In this document: piece by piece, positions 1 to 12,226 of the stretch | Layout: each line of letters starts with the position of its first letter | How positions within the stretch are numbered: the first letter of the stretch is position 1 | From: Hyparrhenia diplandra | Taxonomy: Eukaryota > Streptophyta > Magnoliopsida > Poales > Poaceae | Reading direction: 5' to 3' | Length of the DNA stretch: 64,000 nucleotides | NCBI GenBank assembly: GCA_015847255.1 | Contig: JADLZK010009027.1 | Location: 1 to 64,000, forward strand | Translations under genes and position numbers: made by a program | Notes under the pieces: model-generated | What the model was told of the DNA's origin: nothing | The model's database searches: none | The model's input: the letters and a program-made list of their open reading frames with translations, nothing else

Positions 1-300
1 CTCCATCCCGCTTGGCGATTGCCGGTGTCTCGAAGTGAACAAGTAGCTCTAAAGCGAGGCTATCCATAGATCTGTAAAGGTGATACTGAATCCTTCTCAA
101 TAATCCTCCCCCATCTTTTGGCCTTGTGTGTCCTTAGGGCGAACTAGTTAGGAGAGAGTACCTCCGTTCCGCTCGTGGAAAATACGATACCACTGAATAT
201 TTCGGATGTGAAAGCTACAACACGACAATTCTCGTACGCTCACGATTCTTTCACATGGGACGTTAAGAAAACGTCAACAAGCTTTCTCAGCGCGCGTTCG
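1..300 (+). repeat. 5' LTR fragment (3' part) of an Athila-like gypsy element
   Basis: This stretch matches 5939-6190 segment by segment in the same orientation. Shared blocks include the ones around the words gaagtgaacaagtagctct, gcgaggctatccatag, gggcgaactagttaggag and gtgaaagctacaac. Many one- to three-base indels separate the copies. The pair is best read as the two LTRs of one element, with the upstream LTR truncated by the window start. Similarity fades after about base 300, so the LTR end and primer binding site are not placed precisely. Confidence 0.7.
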
Positions 301-1879
301 GGAATCCGTTTGCTATTATCTTGGCGAACTTAGTGAGTGCTTCGTATCGTATCTTTACAAAATAGTTATTTCTTTTCCTCCGAATTGGAAGCCTACTCCA
401 AATTCGAAAATCTAGCCCGAAGGGAGAGTTCACGAGGGCCACATTCTATTATTCAAAGTCTTCATCCGGCCGCCATGAGACTCCACCCTATTTCACCTAA
501 CTGGTTCGGGCACTCCTTCTCGGGTGACTATTTTTGAAAAGCCCTATGCTTAACCACCCTCACGGATTTCGCTATAATCATGCCTTAGCATCCTGGCATG
601 ATTCAAATTCACTGTAACAGGAATTTGTTTTACGCTCTTCCTCTTCGGGAAAGCAAAACAATAGTACACTTTGTCATAGGAAGTTTGAATGAATGAGGAA
701 AGAACTTCGAAGACAATGTCTAGCATTCTTCCCATCGACTCCCTACCCAGGACAATCCTCGATTTCGAGTAGGTTTGAAGAAGGAGTCCATAGGTTGCGG
801 CATGGGCGGGTTCTAGCGTTAAATTCTTCGTCGGCCCTAGATTTGTCGATTACTACGATGGTGTGCTTTTGCAACTCTTTTTATTCGGTCTCGACATGAG
901 CTGCCCTAATGCCTGTGACATGACCCGTTGGAGGGTGTTGCATGTGAACCTACAGCGAGGAATAGAGGACCTTCACCACATCCTAGAAAGTGCGGCTTCT
1001 CCGTTGTAGAACCTATTCCCCTCCACACCGGAGGACATGTCAAGCTTTGAGAGGAGCCCTCATCAGTCGAACTATTCCCATACCATCATTAGAACGGTGT
1101 TGAGCCCTCTCCCGAACCACGAACATCGAAGGAAGGAATGCTTAGGTCGCTTCGAGGTTCATGAGAGTCAGATCAAGGAGGGTGATGGAACCTAAGTAAG
1201 CCGAGGTGCGGCTTAGACTCATATCTATCACATCGCTGATTTCAAATCTTCTCGCATAGGCTACCCTCTCGAGCTCACGACCTAGAAGAGAAGCCATGAT
1301 GAAGGATTGGGAAAAGATTGCTTTTAGCCTCACACTTGGAGCATCCTAAAGCGAAAGCATCTTCCCAGCAAAACGCCGTTCGAGGGCGCGAAGTTCATAA
1401 CTCTATGCAGCTTCACCCAGAAGCCTATACGCATCTTTAAGTGAAAGCGAGTCACCTACTCGCCCTCCACACGAACACAAGTCATGTCCCTACGGCCGAT
1501 TGAGAACACTCATGTGCTTTACATGGACATGCGCGAAACAACAACTCTTGAGACCAAGCGAGAAAATCTATGAGCATAACAGAAGGTTGTCAATTGAGAC
1601 TTCCTACATGCTCACCTTTGGGTCTTCTTGTGAGTTTGTCTTGCTTCTAGCCGAGTGCTTGATGAAGATCACAACCATCTCTTGGTTCTCTTTGTAAAGC
1701 ATTTTTAGAGAGGCCATGGTTTGCAAGTCTACGTAGTAGCATGATGGCGCTAACCTTGCGACTTGGCGTAATGTTAAATTCTTAGTGATGGTGGCAGGAG
1801 ACTTCACCACCATCATGTACAAAATGTTTTCAGCGGTCCAAGCTTATGACCATAACTTCAAGCACTGCTGAGATACCGA

Positions 1880-2100
1880 CTGTCATATATATAATAATAA
1901 TAGTTTATGTGTCTCTTATTATTGTGATATTTCTCATATAATAATTATTATCTTACATCTCTCTTTTCAAAATTTAAAAATACCAAATTTTATCTCTCTT
2001 TTCAAACACAGCAACAATAATAAATGTTTTATCTCTCTTATTATTTACCGTCATAGTTTTCCACTGCTTTTATTTTTCATAACAACTAATAATGTATAAT
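1880..2100. repeat. AT-rich low-complexity patch, possibly a MITE remnant
   Basis: The sequence is rich in ataataat, tatctctctt and ttattatt, and motifs such as 'tatctctcttttcaaa' recur. It is sharply more AT-rich than its flanks. No clean terminal inverted repeats or target duplication were found, so a MITE origin is only a suggestion. Confidence 0.35.
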
Positions 2101-2394
2101 CCTCTCTCTTGTTAATAGAAAGCAAGAACATGTTATCAAAAGCTGGTATGCACCTTCGTATTCTTGTACGCTAGCTCTTCGGTGGAGGTCGATTAAGAAG
2201 AGGCGTGCGGCCTTCGAGAACATGAGCCACATACTATGATGCCCATGGGTGATGGAAGATGCTCCAAGAGGGACTTGCACCGCACACTTGACTTTTTACA
2301 CAAAGTCTAAGTGTAAGAAGATAGTGACAATCCCAAGTTTCATCCACGAGATCACTACTATGATGATGATGAGTGAATAAAAGATGATGTCGAC

Positions 2395-2575
2395 CACGCC
2401 TTGCTTGCTAGAGAAAGTGAGGAGAGATAGAGAATAGAAGAGAAAGAGAGGTAATAGAAGAGAGATATAGAGAGAGAGAAGAGAGGTAATAAAAAGAGAT
2501 AAGAGATATAAGAATGTTGTTTGAAAGAAAGAGAAAAGAAAATAGAATAGACAAACAGAGAGAGGGAGGAGTAGG
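2395..2575 (+). repeat. GA-rich simple-sequence tract
   Basis: This is a long run of agagag/gagaga/aagaga repeats with interspersed gata and gtaata. It creates two leucine/serine-rich open frames on the minus strand (2296-2619) that are low-complexity artefacts. Confidence 0.8.
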
Positions 2576-4696
2576 GATGGCACATGGTCAAGATAAACAT
2601 CAATGGTATCTGACTCCACCCTTCATTGCTTCAAACAAAGCAAGAAAGGGCTACGCCTCTCATCCTTTGCTACTATCATCGAGACCCATGGCCCACACAC
2701 ACGTCATGTGTGTGTATAGCTAACTATGCAAGTACACAGGAGGCTGAGCCATCATGCATTACCAGCGACAACCCGATGCTCCATCCACTTATGTTGTGGG
2801 TACCTTATACTCGGAGTATGCAAAGGTAATGTTCACCATCTCCTCACTCATGTGTCTCCATGAAAATAAAACTTCATCGCTTCCCTTGATATGACACATG
2901 ATTTGAGTTTGGGTGTATTCTATAGACACATCCATAGGTCTTTTTAAATTGAGCGTGGTGCTTAGGTTAAAAGATCTCCTTTAATCGAACTTTGACTTGA
3001 GTGTCGCCGAAGCTAAGTTAATGAACTTAGAAGTTTTACTATCATGATCTTTGGGAGATATCTTATGTTGGAGATGAATCAAAGGCTATGCTTACCTTGC
3101 CTCTTTGCCTGTATGAGCCTTGCTTGAGGTCATGATAGGGTGAACAAATAAAATAAAATAAAAATATACTAAATAATAATCATAATAAAAGGCTCCCACG
3201 GTATCACTTGCAGATAGAGAGCCATGTTTTTATTTTTGTTTTGTTTTCTTTGTTTAAATCTAAAAGCAAGGTGCAAGATTAAGTGTGGGGGAGACCTCTC
3301 AAGCATGCAATTACACCCATCCAGAGATCTCCGGCCTACAAATGCACTGGCGTAGAAAGATTCCACGATGGAGAAGGACAAAGACGAGACAACTACCGTG
3401 ACTCCTTCCTCTTCCAAGCGATTGGTTTTGTGCCACTCCCCTCTCTCACATCCTCCATGAAAGTTTTGAGGTCTGAAATTAAACAAATTAAAAAGACAAA
3501 ACTTCTTGGACTCCATCTCTGGTCTACCAATTGAGGAAATGGCGTGCATACTCTTTGTCCTCGCCAAAAACCATTCTTTGATGAGCAACTACACTGTTAG
3601 GGACCATGTTCATCTAAACAAGGTGAGCTTTGGAGATGAGTAGAATGACTTGACACCTTGCTCTCTTATGCAATGAGAGACTTGGTTTTATCTTTGAAGG
3701 GCCCAAAATAAAAAGCATGCTCATGGTTTTGGCTTAGCCAAATCCTACCAAAGCTGCGAATTATGATAAGAATATCCACTATAGCTACTTCCCCTCTTGT
3801 ATTGAGTTTTGTCGAGCTCCGTTGATCCATGCCGTTTAGAGGCTCATATACTCCCAAAGATCGACACGTACACCCACATATACAGCGCCGGTTCTCACAA
3901 TGAAAGTGCGCACAACATCGCATCTTTACCATCCACAAAATAAAGTACTCCATTCATTATATGTTCGATCATCTCTATTATCAAGAAAAATGCACGAGAG
4001 AGAGATACGATGCAGGCTGCCAGATAATAAGAGATGATGGACTTACATGTCAGAGGCTGAGTAAGAGCCCATCTGCGAGACACAAGAATAAAGAGATGAA
4101 AAATGGACACGTGTCAGATGATGAGAGCCCACATCTCAGAAAGAGAAGAGAGAGAAAAGCGGCCTCTATCTCTCGCGGAAGCATACAAAAAGAAGAGGAA
4201 AAGGATCATGGGTCAAGGAAGTAACCACAAAAGAAAATATATCGTCAATATTCTCCACACACTTTTTGCACATTTTGATCTAAGGGTAGGGCACTTCTTT
4301 CCAGCACGATCGAGGCTTGACCCGACAAAACAAGCGAGGTACGTATGCAACACTCCACTCCAGGATCCACAAAACCGTACGTAAAAGTTAGGATGAGTCG
4401 AGGAGTGAAGAGTGCTTGTGAGCAAGGAAACACAAATGAGTGACTATGTGAGGAATCAACCATGGAGCATTGCTATTTTTATCTTACCAGCAAGTCTTTG
4501 CACATGAGTAGTAGCAAGGAGATGCGATTTCATGACCGTTCCATTGCTCAATGCGTCAAGAAAACATGGTAGCAGCCACTCTTGAATGCTCACAAAACCC
4601 CGGATGAGGCCCGGAATAACTTGTATGCGAGGTCTACATCTTGGAGATTGAACCACTTTAGTCCCTATACCTTCACTCGAGGGGCGAGCAAAGGAC

Positions 4697-4710
4697 TAAG
4701 TGTGGGGGAG
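4697..4710 (+). promoter_or_regulatory. Polypurine tract of the Athila-like element
   Basis: The word taagtgtgggggag immediately precedes the start of the downstream LTR (TGTTGTTGACGG at 4713). This is the position expected for the second-strand priming site. An identical 14-base word lies 1.4 kb upstream at 3280. Confidence 0.6.
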
Positions 4711-4712
4711 TT

Positions 4713-6300
4713 TGTTGTTGACGGTCATTAACTACATATTTTATACCAAAGTCAACATTAGTATAAAACTACCAAAACACAATAGTGATAGAGTTTTGAG
4801 CTAACCTTTTCCACAAGTTTTTGGTACTTCACTTGTTTCTTGCGCAATGTTGACTTATATATATATTGGGCCAAAAAGCAAAGGAAAATATACAAGATAT
4901 GGCCCAAAAGCAAAGCAAGGAGAAGAGGAGAAATGCCCATAAATATGAATATCAACATCTATACATAAGCCCAGAAGTCGAGGCCCAAATCCAAAGCATG
5001 AGAAATCATCTGCTGCGGGACATGGGTTTAGTATTTTGGGCACTCTGCTCTTTCTCATACTGGCATGCAGGATTTCGGTGATCTATGAGTCAAAACAGCG
5101 AAGCTTACTCGCGCCTCGCCTCCTACAAAATTTCAGGCCAAAAGCGGCCCATATCTTGGTGCGGGCGCACCAAGTGAATTACCTTGTAGCACTTACCAGT
5201 AGAAGCGGATTCGGGCCCATCAACTTCTCTCGAGGCGGTTCCTCACTTTCCAAAAAGGTGTGTTTCGCCGACGTTGGTTGGTGGTTTGGGCTGATTAGGA
5301 AGGTGTTCCAAAGCTCGGGCTTGGTTGCTTTCCATATGAGGATGGCCATCTTCCAAAGAGCCCCCTCCTCTCTACCTATAAAAGGAGCTCTCTCCCCTCA
5401 TTCAACACACACCAATTCCAAGGGCAAGAGTCTCTCCCTCTCCTCTAAGAGAGCTTCCCTCTACTCTTCTACCTCACCTCCAATGGGCTTAGGCTCACAT
5501 TAGTAGTAGAGATTGGCGGAGGAGAGATGTGAGGCGGGGCTTGAAATCTTGGGACTTGTGGCTGACTCCCAAACTTGTACCTCGATTGGATTAGGTGCTG
5601 ACTCCCTCATGGGATCTTGGCTAAATAAGTTTCCAGGATGCGATAACCTTTATTGTCTCATGTTTATCCAAGCATTATCTACTGGATTTTACGGGATTGA
5701 TAGACCGTCCTTGTGGCTGATTGCTTTCTGGTAGAAGGACCAGGGGGCGGGTAAGCCTTGTATACATGAGTAATAATCACTAGTGTGAAGCGTGGTGTAT
5801 GCAGGCTAGGGTTGCCTATCTTTTTGCGCATCCACGGTTGAGGGTGATGGCAATTTGGGTTGTGGCTTGACCTTGTCAGTCCTTGTAATCCCCCCCCGTT
5901 CGGGTGTGGCAGCGATTACTAAATACGGTCTCAAAATGTCCCGGTTTGGCGATTGCGTTTGAAGTGAACAAGTAGCTCTAAAAGCGAGGCTATCCATAGA
6001 GATCTTAAAGGTGTCGAATCCTTCTCAATAATCTCCCCATCTTTGGTCTTGTGTGTCCTTGGGCGAACTAGTTAGGAGGAAGGTACCTCCGTTCCTTGTG
6101 GAAAATGCGGTACACCACAATATTCGGGGTGAAAGCTACAACGACAATTACATGCGCTTGCGGATTCTTACTGCGGCGTTAAAGCGTCAAGCGACCAACG
6201 TGCCCGCAATGCCCTTGCCATACTTTATCTATATTTGGGTTTTGTGGTGACATTTCCACGTATACGCGTGAAAATTCGCAACCCGCCGAGGGGTGAAAGT
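4713..6300 (+). repeat. 3' LTR of the Athila-like gypsy element (about 1.6 kb)
   Basis: It starts with TGTTG directly after the polypurine tract. From about 5939 it matches the window's first 300 bases. It contains a good core promoter (TATAAAAGG at 5377) followed by a pyrimidine-rich leader. The right border is uncertain, between about 6200 and 6345, because the other LTR copy becomes unalignable there. Confidence 0.6.
5377..5385 (+). promoter_or_regulatory. TATA box of the LTR promoter
   Basis: TATAAAAGG sits after a C-rich stretch and about 30 bases before 'tcattcaacacacacc', a plausible initiation region. It lies in the LTR interior, where a U3/R promoter is expected. Confidence 0.55.
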
Positions 6301-7965
6301 GAAGCGAGGCCGGAGGACTTGGCGGATTCCCACGGCGGATATCACATATTTATGGTGGCTCTCTCTTCTAACTTTCTTTAAATTCCCATAGACTCTATTT
6401 CTCTACTACGTGTTGAACTTCCGTGCGGGCATTTACTATCTTTAACTATATACTTGTGGCATTTGCAATGATTTGAATATTAGTGCTGAGACGGTGGCAT
6501 ATGCGAATGATGTGAATCTATTAATCTTTGAGGCGGCGATGATGAAATGTCCCCATACTTGTGGCGGCTAAGGGAGGGGCGGCATAGCATATACAAGCAA
6601 CAGTTTAGGCCCGATGTGATAAGAATAGTTGGGTACCGAGCCAAATTTGTATTTTACACAATTTTTATTATTTTTACACATTTTTTTGTATTGTTACACA
6701 TTTTTTTGTTTATTTTTTGTATTTTTTTGTATGTACTATGTAAAAAGGAAAAATATGTACCTATTTTATCTATTTCTTTGTAAATTTTTGGTTTTTAACT
6801 ACTCTATGTAACATGGAAAAATATATATGTAATCATGAGAGGAATATAATAAATATATTTTGAGATGACTCTGTGATGCCTCTACTACCGGTATGCGTTA
6901 CTCTTTCACTATAAATTAATATAATAAAATGCTCACGTGTGTTCAGTAGAATCGATGGCATCGAATAGCGATAAAGATCGTGCAATAGGTGGCGGGCGAG
7001 GAGGGATGTAGCCTCCGTCGATTCTTCCGGCCGGTGGATACGAGCGAAACCGGTTGACACCAAGACCCGCAGAAGAAGCGTCTTAGAGAGGAAGAAATTG
7101 ATCCAGGGCGGCAGCGGGGGCAGAGCCTGAGGGTTCTCGAGTGGGCGACACGCAGCCAAAAACGTAAGTATCACGACTAACACAGCGTCGTGTGCCTCTC
7201 ATCGAGCACGACTAATTCTAGTTGTTGTCGTGGCGGTTACCATTGGTGCCTTTGCGTGGAGGTTCCATGAAGGGGCTTCGGTCGGGAGGGGCAACAATGC
7301 GGTCCCGACCGACCACCACACTCCAAGAAGTCAGAAGTGGGAAGCGAAAGAAGAGGCCGCACGGGGAGGCACCGAAGGCGAGGTGGTGCGTAAATATATT
7401 GAGGATAGGCGAATGGAAGTCGTGGAGCCAAAAGCTATCGAGGGGCCATCTATAGCAACGGATCTCTATTGTAGCCAAGAAGCGTACCCCATCACCTACC
7501 TAGGCGGAGGGGGAAGGCGAAGAAGAAGGTGTGGAAAGGCGTGCGACTCTGTTCCATTATCTAGGGCGGGCTGACTTTGACAAAAAGAAATACAAGAAGT
7601 ATGCTAGCAGATTGCAAACAAAAGCGCTTACGCACCCTATGAGGAACAATCATACACTTTATGTCTTGCGAAGGACAAGTCACCACTTCAAGCCTACAAC
7701 TTCTTAAAGCAACCCCTACGGGATGAGTAAAGGTCAGGGCTCACGACGAGAAGACTATGAGGGCCAAATCAAAAATGGGCAAAAGAACTTCGCAAAGAAG
7801 AATGACCTCGGGCACAACCTCGGTACATGTAGGCTATTTTGGTCATAAGGGAGAATGGCGGAAACAAAGGGAGGGCGAAAAGGGATCTGAGAATCATTGC
7901 TAGACCTTCACGAGAGGACACGGGACTTCTTACATGCCCGTTAGCCCAAAAGCGGAAGAAAGACA
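6301..7965. other. No recognisable gene: unassigned repeat-derived DNA
   Basis: The sequence includes a T-rich low-complexity tract with repeated 'acacatttttttgt' at about 6650-6790. A GC-richer stretch at 7200-7570 is open in several frames but matches no family I recognise. The region is probably decayed transposon sequence. There is no TATA-to-ATG gene structure that I would defend. Confidence 0.4.
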
Positions 7966-8066
7966 ACCACATTGGGAGGTTTTCCACATTAAAATTCTTG
8001 TGTCCCACGGTAATGCGTGTGTTTGATCGTGTTCTCGCCGTCGTTCTTCTCCTTACGATCACAACA
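7966..8066 (+). repeat. Truncated 5' LTR of Ty1/copia element 1
   Basis: It shares cacattgggagg, ttttccac, taaaattcttgtgtccca and cttacgatcacaaca with 12480-12576. It ends in ACAACA right before a degenerate initiator-Met primer site. The first roughly 250 bases of the LTR expected from the 3' copy are not found upstream, so the 5' LTR is truncated or replaced. Confidence 0.65.
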
Positions 8067-8159
8067 AGTGGCATCGACTCTACGGTTGATTGATGGCGAC
8101 GATGAATTGATGTACTGCATTCTTCCCGGACCACAAAGGCGAATTTAATCTACGGCAAG

Positions 8160-8895
8160 TTAAGATGCCCGCGATCCCCGCGCATAACAGCGACGCCGAT
8201 GGCGTTGAAGCTTTCCGGGAAAAGAACAAAGGCGGGCCCGGACTCAGAGAGCCAGCGTCGGGATCGTAAAGGCTTTGCTCATTAATTCAGTTACATCTTC
8301 ATAATGATATTTTTGCAAGAGGTCTTTACTTGAGGAAAGAATAATCTGCAGTCTCGGTTGGCGGAATCGTCTACGTATGTCAAGTCGACCGATAAGATGC
8401 ATATGAAGATGAAACATTCGCCCTTCGAGGATGCGGGGGGTGGCTTCGGTGATGAGCCACATATCTGCCGTTCAAAATTTCGACCTTCGTCGATGGAGGT
8501 TAAAGTATGATGATGAGGACTTAGGTCTATTCTTGTTATGTTCTCACGCCCAAATTCCTTTGCAAATTTCCGTGACACACCTTATAAGCGCGTGATGGTG
8601 ACGTTTCGGAGGTTTATGAGGCACTCAATCGAGGGAGAAGATGAAGGCATGGTGCGATCGACGGATCGTCATCCTCCAAAATTTGGCGTTGCATGTGCGA
8701 GCGGGTCCCGAGCATAGATCCTCCAACGGCAGACAAAGATGCGTGACAAAAGAGCCATGATGGCGGGGGGCCGCTCAAAGTCAAGCCCCGCCAAGGGAAG
8801 AAATTCTGTAAGTATTGCAAAGGAAAACTCATTTTATTGAGGAGTGTTGGGATTCTGAGAATAAAGAAAAGAGGAAAAATAAATCTGCTTGGTAA
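8160..8895 (+). pseudogene. gag: Copia 1 gag remnant with CCHC zinc knuckle
   Basis: Capsid-type sequence is recognisable only across frames, for example a segment at about 8390-8410 reading like SKSTDKMHMKMK. The nucleic-acid-binding knuckle is at 8807-8847. The first two cysteines (FCKYC) are in one frame. The histidine and third cysteine (HFIEECW) resume in another, so a frameshift splits the knuckle. In copia elements this protein forms the cytoplasmic virus-like particle that packages the RNA. The fragment is non-functional. Confidence 0.65.
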
Positions 8896-8982
8896 TGCCT
8901 CTATTGTTTTATAGCTGGCTGGCGATAATTACGATTAGGAGATTGTTTAATTGTCCTCGCTAGTTGTGTTGCTGCTAGTCAT

Positions 8983-9042
8983 GATGAATGGATACTTGAT
9001 TCGGCCTGTTCATTTCATATCTGCACTAACAAAGATTGGTTT
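8983..9042 (+). pseudogene. Copia 1 aspartic protease core
   Basis: This is an open stretch reading DEWILDSACSFHICTNKDWF. It matches the copia protease active-site region, where the catalytic aspartate lies in W-x-L/I-D-S-G/A followed by S-x-H. The family uses this protease to cut the gag-pol polyprotein. Only this core is readable. The surrounding sequence is shifted out of frame. Confidence 0.75.
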
Positions 9043-9400
9043 TAGTTCCATTAAGCCATTCTGAGAGAGGAAATGTAGTGCGTATGGGAGATGATAACCG
9101 TGTGAGATTGTGGGGGATCCCTGGGTTCAAATCAAGTCTCATGATGGCATGACATGCACAGCGAAAAAATGTGGTACATTAGGGATAGAGAAATCGATCT
9201 CCTCCCGGTACTCTTGATCGCGAGAAAGGTTTAATACTCGGATCAAAAGGGGGTTTGAAGGTATCTAAAAGGTTCTTTGATTTGTTTAATTGGTGATATG
9301 AATTACCGTTATATGTCCTTAGAGGAAGCACTTTACATGGTTACGTTGAAATCTTCTGCTTTGCTGTTTCTATCTTTGCCGAACCTAAGTAAAAACTAAC

Positions 9401-10215
9401 CTTTGGCATAAGCGTTTGGGGCATATATGGTTAGGTTGGCATGGCGGGGAATTGATAAAGAAGAAACTTTTTGAAGGGCGCACCCGGTAACATGAAGTTT
9501 TGTGAGCATTGTATTTTTGGGAGCACAAGGGGTAAAATTCAACACCTCAAGTTCATACCACTAAAAGGTATTCTTGATTATGTTCATCTTTGATTTATGG
9601 GGTCCTTCGTAAGCCCTCACTTGGTGGTGCTCGTTATGCTTACTATTATTGATGATTACTCTAGAAAAGTTTGGCCTTTATTTCTGTAAAATAAAGATGA
9701 TACCTTTTTGCTTTTAAAGATTGGAAAGTTATGATTGAGAAACAAGCGAAAAAAAAGGTGAAAAGGCCCGTAGCCGTGCGATAATGGTGGAAGTTTTTGT
9801 TAAGTATGCCTTTAATGATTATTGCGAGGCGAGGAAGGCATTGTCGATCATCACACCATTCCGCACACTCCACAGCCGAGCGGTGTGGGCGCATGAAAGC
9901 AGAACCATCATTTCGAGTAGCGGTGTATCTTTGCGATGCACACATGAGCAAAGCGTTTTTTTGGGCGGAGGCAGCCAACGCGCATGTTATTTGATCAACG
10001 AGGTCACCTTCTATTCAGCTTGATAAAGAAAACTCACATTGAGGTATGGTGCGGCACACAGCGATTATTCACGGTTGAAAGTATTTGGATTTACCTTTGC
10101 TTATGCACATGTTGATAATGGAAAATTAGAGCCTAGAGCTATTAAGTGTCTTTTTCTTGGTTATGGTTAAGTCAAGGGACAAATTGTGGAATCGAAGCAG
10201 GGAAAAGACTTTCAA
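9401..10215 (+). pseudogene. Copia 1 integrase remnant
   Basis: The GAG-pre-integrase start LWHKRLGH lies at 9401 and the zinc-finger pair KFCEHC at about 9494. A DLWGPS core segment follows near 9586, with IIDDYSRKVW downstream. A segment near 9840-9900 corresponds to the conserved HHTIPHTPQQNG region. A later segment resembles the FGCPTYAHV-type linker at about 10085. These segments occur in order but in different frames. The enzyme would insert element cDNA into the nuclear genome. This copy is broken. Confidence 0.8.
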
Positions 10216-10539
10216 AGAGCGGGGCGTTGTTTTTCAATGAATCTGTGATGTTCGCGGCGGTTTGTCCTCCGATGTTTGGATAATAGTTTTGATGAGAGCC
10301 CGGTATACCCGGTGTAATGCGGTGGAGCTTTTGGATGTCCCGGTCGAACTTAGCGGAGTGAACCTATTCTTTGGGGAAAGTGATTACGATGATTGTTAGG
10401 CTCATGATGGTGTTGACAAACTCACCTCCTAGTTTGCGACTAGAGGAGGAATTACCTATTAGCCACTTAGTAGTCAAGAGAGGAATTGTGGACCTCGTCC
10501 CGTCTTATTGAAAGGTGTAATTTAACCCATTATGCTTTG

Positions 10540-11290
10540 AGTTGTCTTTGAGCGGTGGAAGTACACATGAGCTTGACCACATATGTTGAAGCTATTGATT
10601 GTGGTGATAAAAATTGGATTTCAGCTATGCATGGGGAGATGCAATCGCTTGAGGAAAAGTGCGGTTGGGATGTTGTACCCATTTGCCTAAGAAGAAAAAA
10701 CCGGTCAGATTGTAAATGGATTTTTCAAGAAGAAAGGAGGGTTTATCTCCAAGAGAGCCTCCAAAGTATAAGGCAAGGTTAGTAGCGAAAGGCTACGATC
10801 AAATTCTGGTGTTGATTATAATGATGTTTTTTTCTCTGTGGTAAAGCATAGTTCCATTCGCACATTCTTTAGTATTGTTCTTTGCACATAATCTTGAGCT
10901 TGGCCGGTTAGATGTGAAGACTGCATTTTGCATGGAGAACTTGAGGAGGACATTTACATGGACCGACTGAAGGGGTCCATAGTGCAGCAAGGAGAATTTT
11001 TGTTTGCAAGTTGAAGAAATCCTTGTATGGTTTGAGCGATCCCCAGCAGTGGAACAAAAGGTTTGATTCATTTATGTTGTCATGCGGTTTTAAGAGATCA
11101 AAATATGATATTTGTGTTTACATTAAGCATGTGAATGGATCACCTATATACTTGCTTATTTATGTTGATGATATGCTGATTGCTGCCAAAGGTAAAAGTC
11201 GAAATTGCTAAATTAAAAGAAATTGTTGAGTAGTGAATTTGACATGAAGGATCTTGGTGCTCCTAAGAAAAATTCTAGGCATGGAAATTA
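10540..11290 (+). pseudogene. Copia 1 reverse transcriptase remnant
   Basis: The readable order is KWIF, then YKARLVAKGY, GVDYNDVF, RLDVKTAF, KKSLYGL and finally the catalytic YVDDML at 11161-11178, followed by IAAKG. This is the copia RT palm and fingers. The longest open stretch runs from 11011 to 11211 and includes the YVDD box. Upstream breaks include a missing base at a CCTGG site in the GVDYNDVF segment. Confidence 0.85.
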
Positions 11291-11619
11291 CTAGAGGTGA
11301 GAAAATACGGTGTGCTATATCTTAGTCGACAGAATTATATTCAGAAAATTCTTCACGTTTCAACATGAATAATGCTAAGCACAACCGATACTCCTATTAC
11401 CTCACTTTAAATTATCATTTGCTTAGTGTGCTAATCTGGTCGAGGATATTGAATACATGTCAAGGGTTCCTTATTCTAGTCTTTGTTGGTTCTTTGATGT
11501 GCATACATGAATGCCGTTTCGTCGGATTTATCTTATGCTATGAGTTTGGTTAGTAGATATGACTAATCTGGTAAGAACATTGGAGGCGATTTGATTGGAT
11601 TTTCGGGTACCTCGGAAGG

Positions 11620-12112
11620 CCTTTGCAGATTCTTGTCACGAAGTTTAGGCGAGCGAGAAGGGACTTGTGGTTATGTGGATTGATTTTCTTTCTGATGTTG
11701 TTGACAGACGAAGGTCACTCACGGGTTATGTGTTCCTTGTTGGTAGTTGTCTTTTTGGGAAGGCTACTTCTGATCACATTGTGGCTTTGTCTACCAGCGG
11801 AAAGCGAGGTACATGGCTGTTTCTAGGCGTGCAAGGGAATTAATTTGGAAATTTGAAGGTTTATGCGATTTGGCATGTGGAGTTGATTCTTAGATTAATT
11901 TATTTTATGACAGGTCAAAGTGCCATTTATCTTACCAAAGATCAGATGTTCCATGAGGAGGACTAAACATATTGACATCAAGTACCATTTTGTCCGTGAG
12001 TGATCGAAGATGGTAAGTTAAAGGTATACAAGATTAGTACTCATGATAATCTGGCGATATGATGACTAAACTGATTTTCTGTTGCTAAGTTTGGCTATTG
12101 CTCAAGCTTAGA
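11620..12112 (+). pseudogene. Copia 1 RNase H remnant and polyprotein C-terminus
   Basis: Segments correspond to the copia RNase H blocks: an 'RRSLTGYVFL'-like piece near 11710-11740, an 'SAIYLTKDQMFHEE' piece near 11910-11960, and a C-terminal 'THIDIKYHFVRE' piece near 11970. They are in separate frames. The domain order and position just before the polypurine tract support the call. Confidence 0.7.
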
Positions 12113-12226
12113 TTAGTTTAATGGATTAGCCCAAGAGGCTGTTGGCGCGCCAAAAGTATTTTTCTTTGTTCGGGATGAAGGTGTTTGATTTATGCTGCAA
12201 GATGAATTTGTCTCAAAGGTGGACTT

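Larger units (their letters stand above)
301..4712 (+). mobile_element. Internal region of an Athila-like gypsy element without recognisable pol
   Basis: This lies between the two LTR copies. I find no gag, protease, RT, RNase H or integrase motifs on either strand. The region is a mosaic of short open frames that I regard as chance. It carries the purine-rich word taagtgtgggggag twice, at 3280-3293 and directly before the 3' LTR at 4697-4710. The repeated aagtgtgggggag word is familiar from grass Athila-type elements. I infer a large non-autonomous (LARD-like) or heavily decayed derivative. It holds an AT-rich patch at about 1880-2100 and a GA-rich low-complexity patch at about 2395-2570. 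Confidence 0.5.
8067..12226 (+). mobile_element. Ty1/copia retrotransposon 1, internal region (decayed)
   Basis: The order along the plus strand is primer site, gag with zinc knuckle, protease, integrase, reverse transcriptase and RNase H. Integrase before RT defines Ty1/copia. The primer site at 8068 (gtggcatcgactct) resembles the initiator-Met type TGGTATCAGAGC. The purine-rich word aaaggtgga precedes the 3' LTR at 12227. Every domain carries several frameshifts, so the copy cannot encode a polyprotein as written. Many of the breaks fall at CCTG or CAG sites (see findings). Confidence 0.85.

Noticed and set aside
2296..2619. 107-codon minus-strand frame rich in Leu, Ser and Phe
   Set aside because: It is the reverse of a GA-rich simple repeat. 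No hydrophobic-segment pattern beyond that composition, no start context and no family signature.
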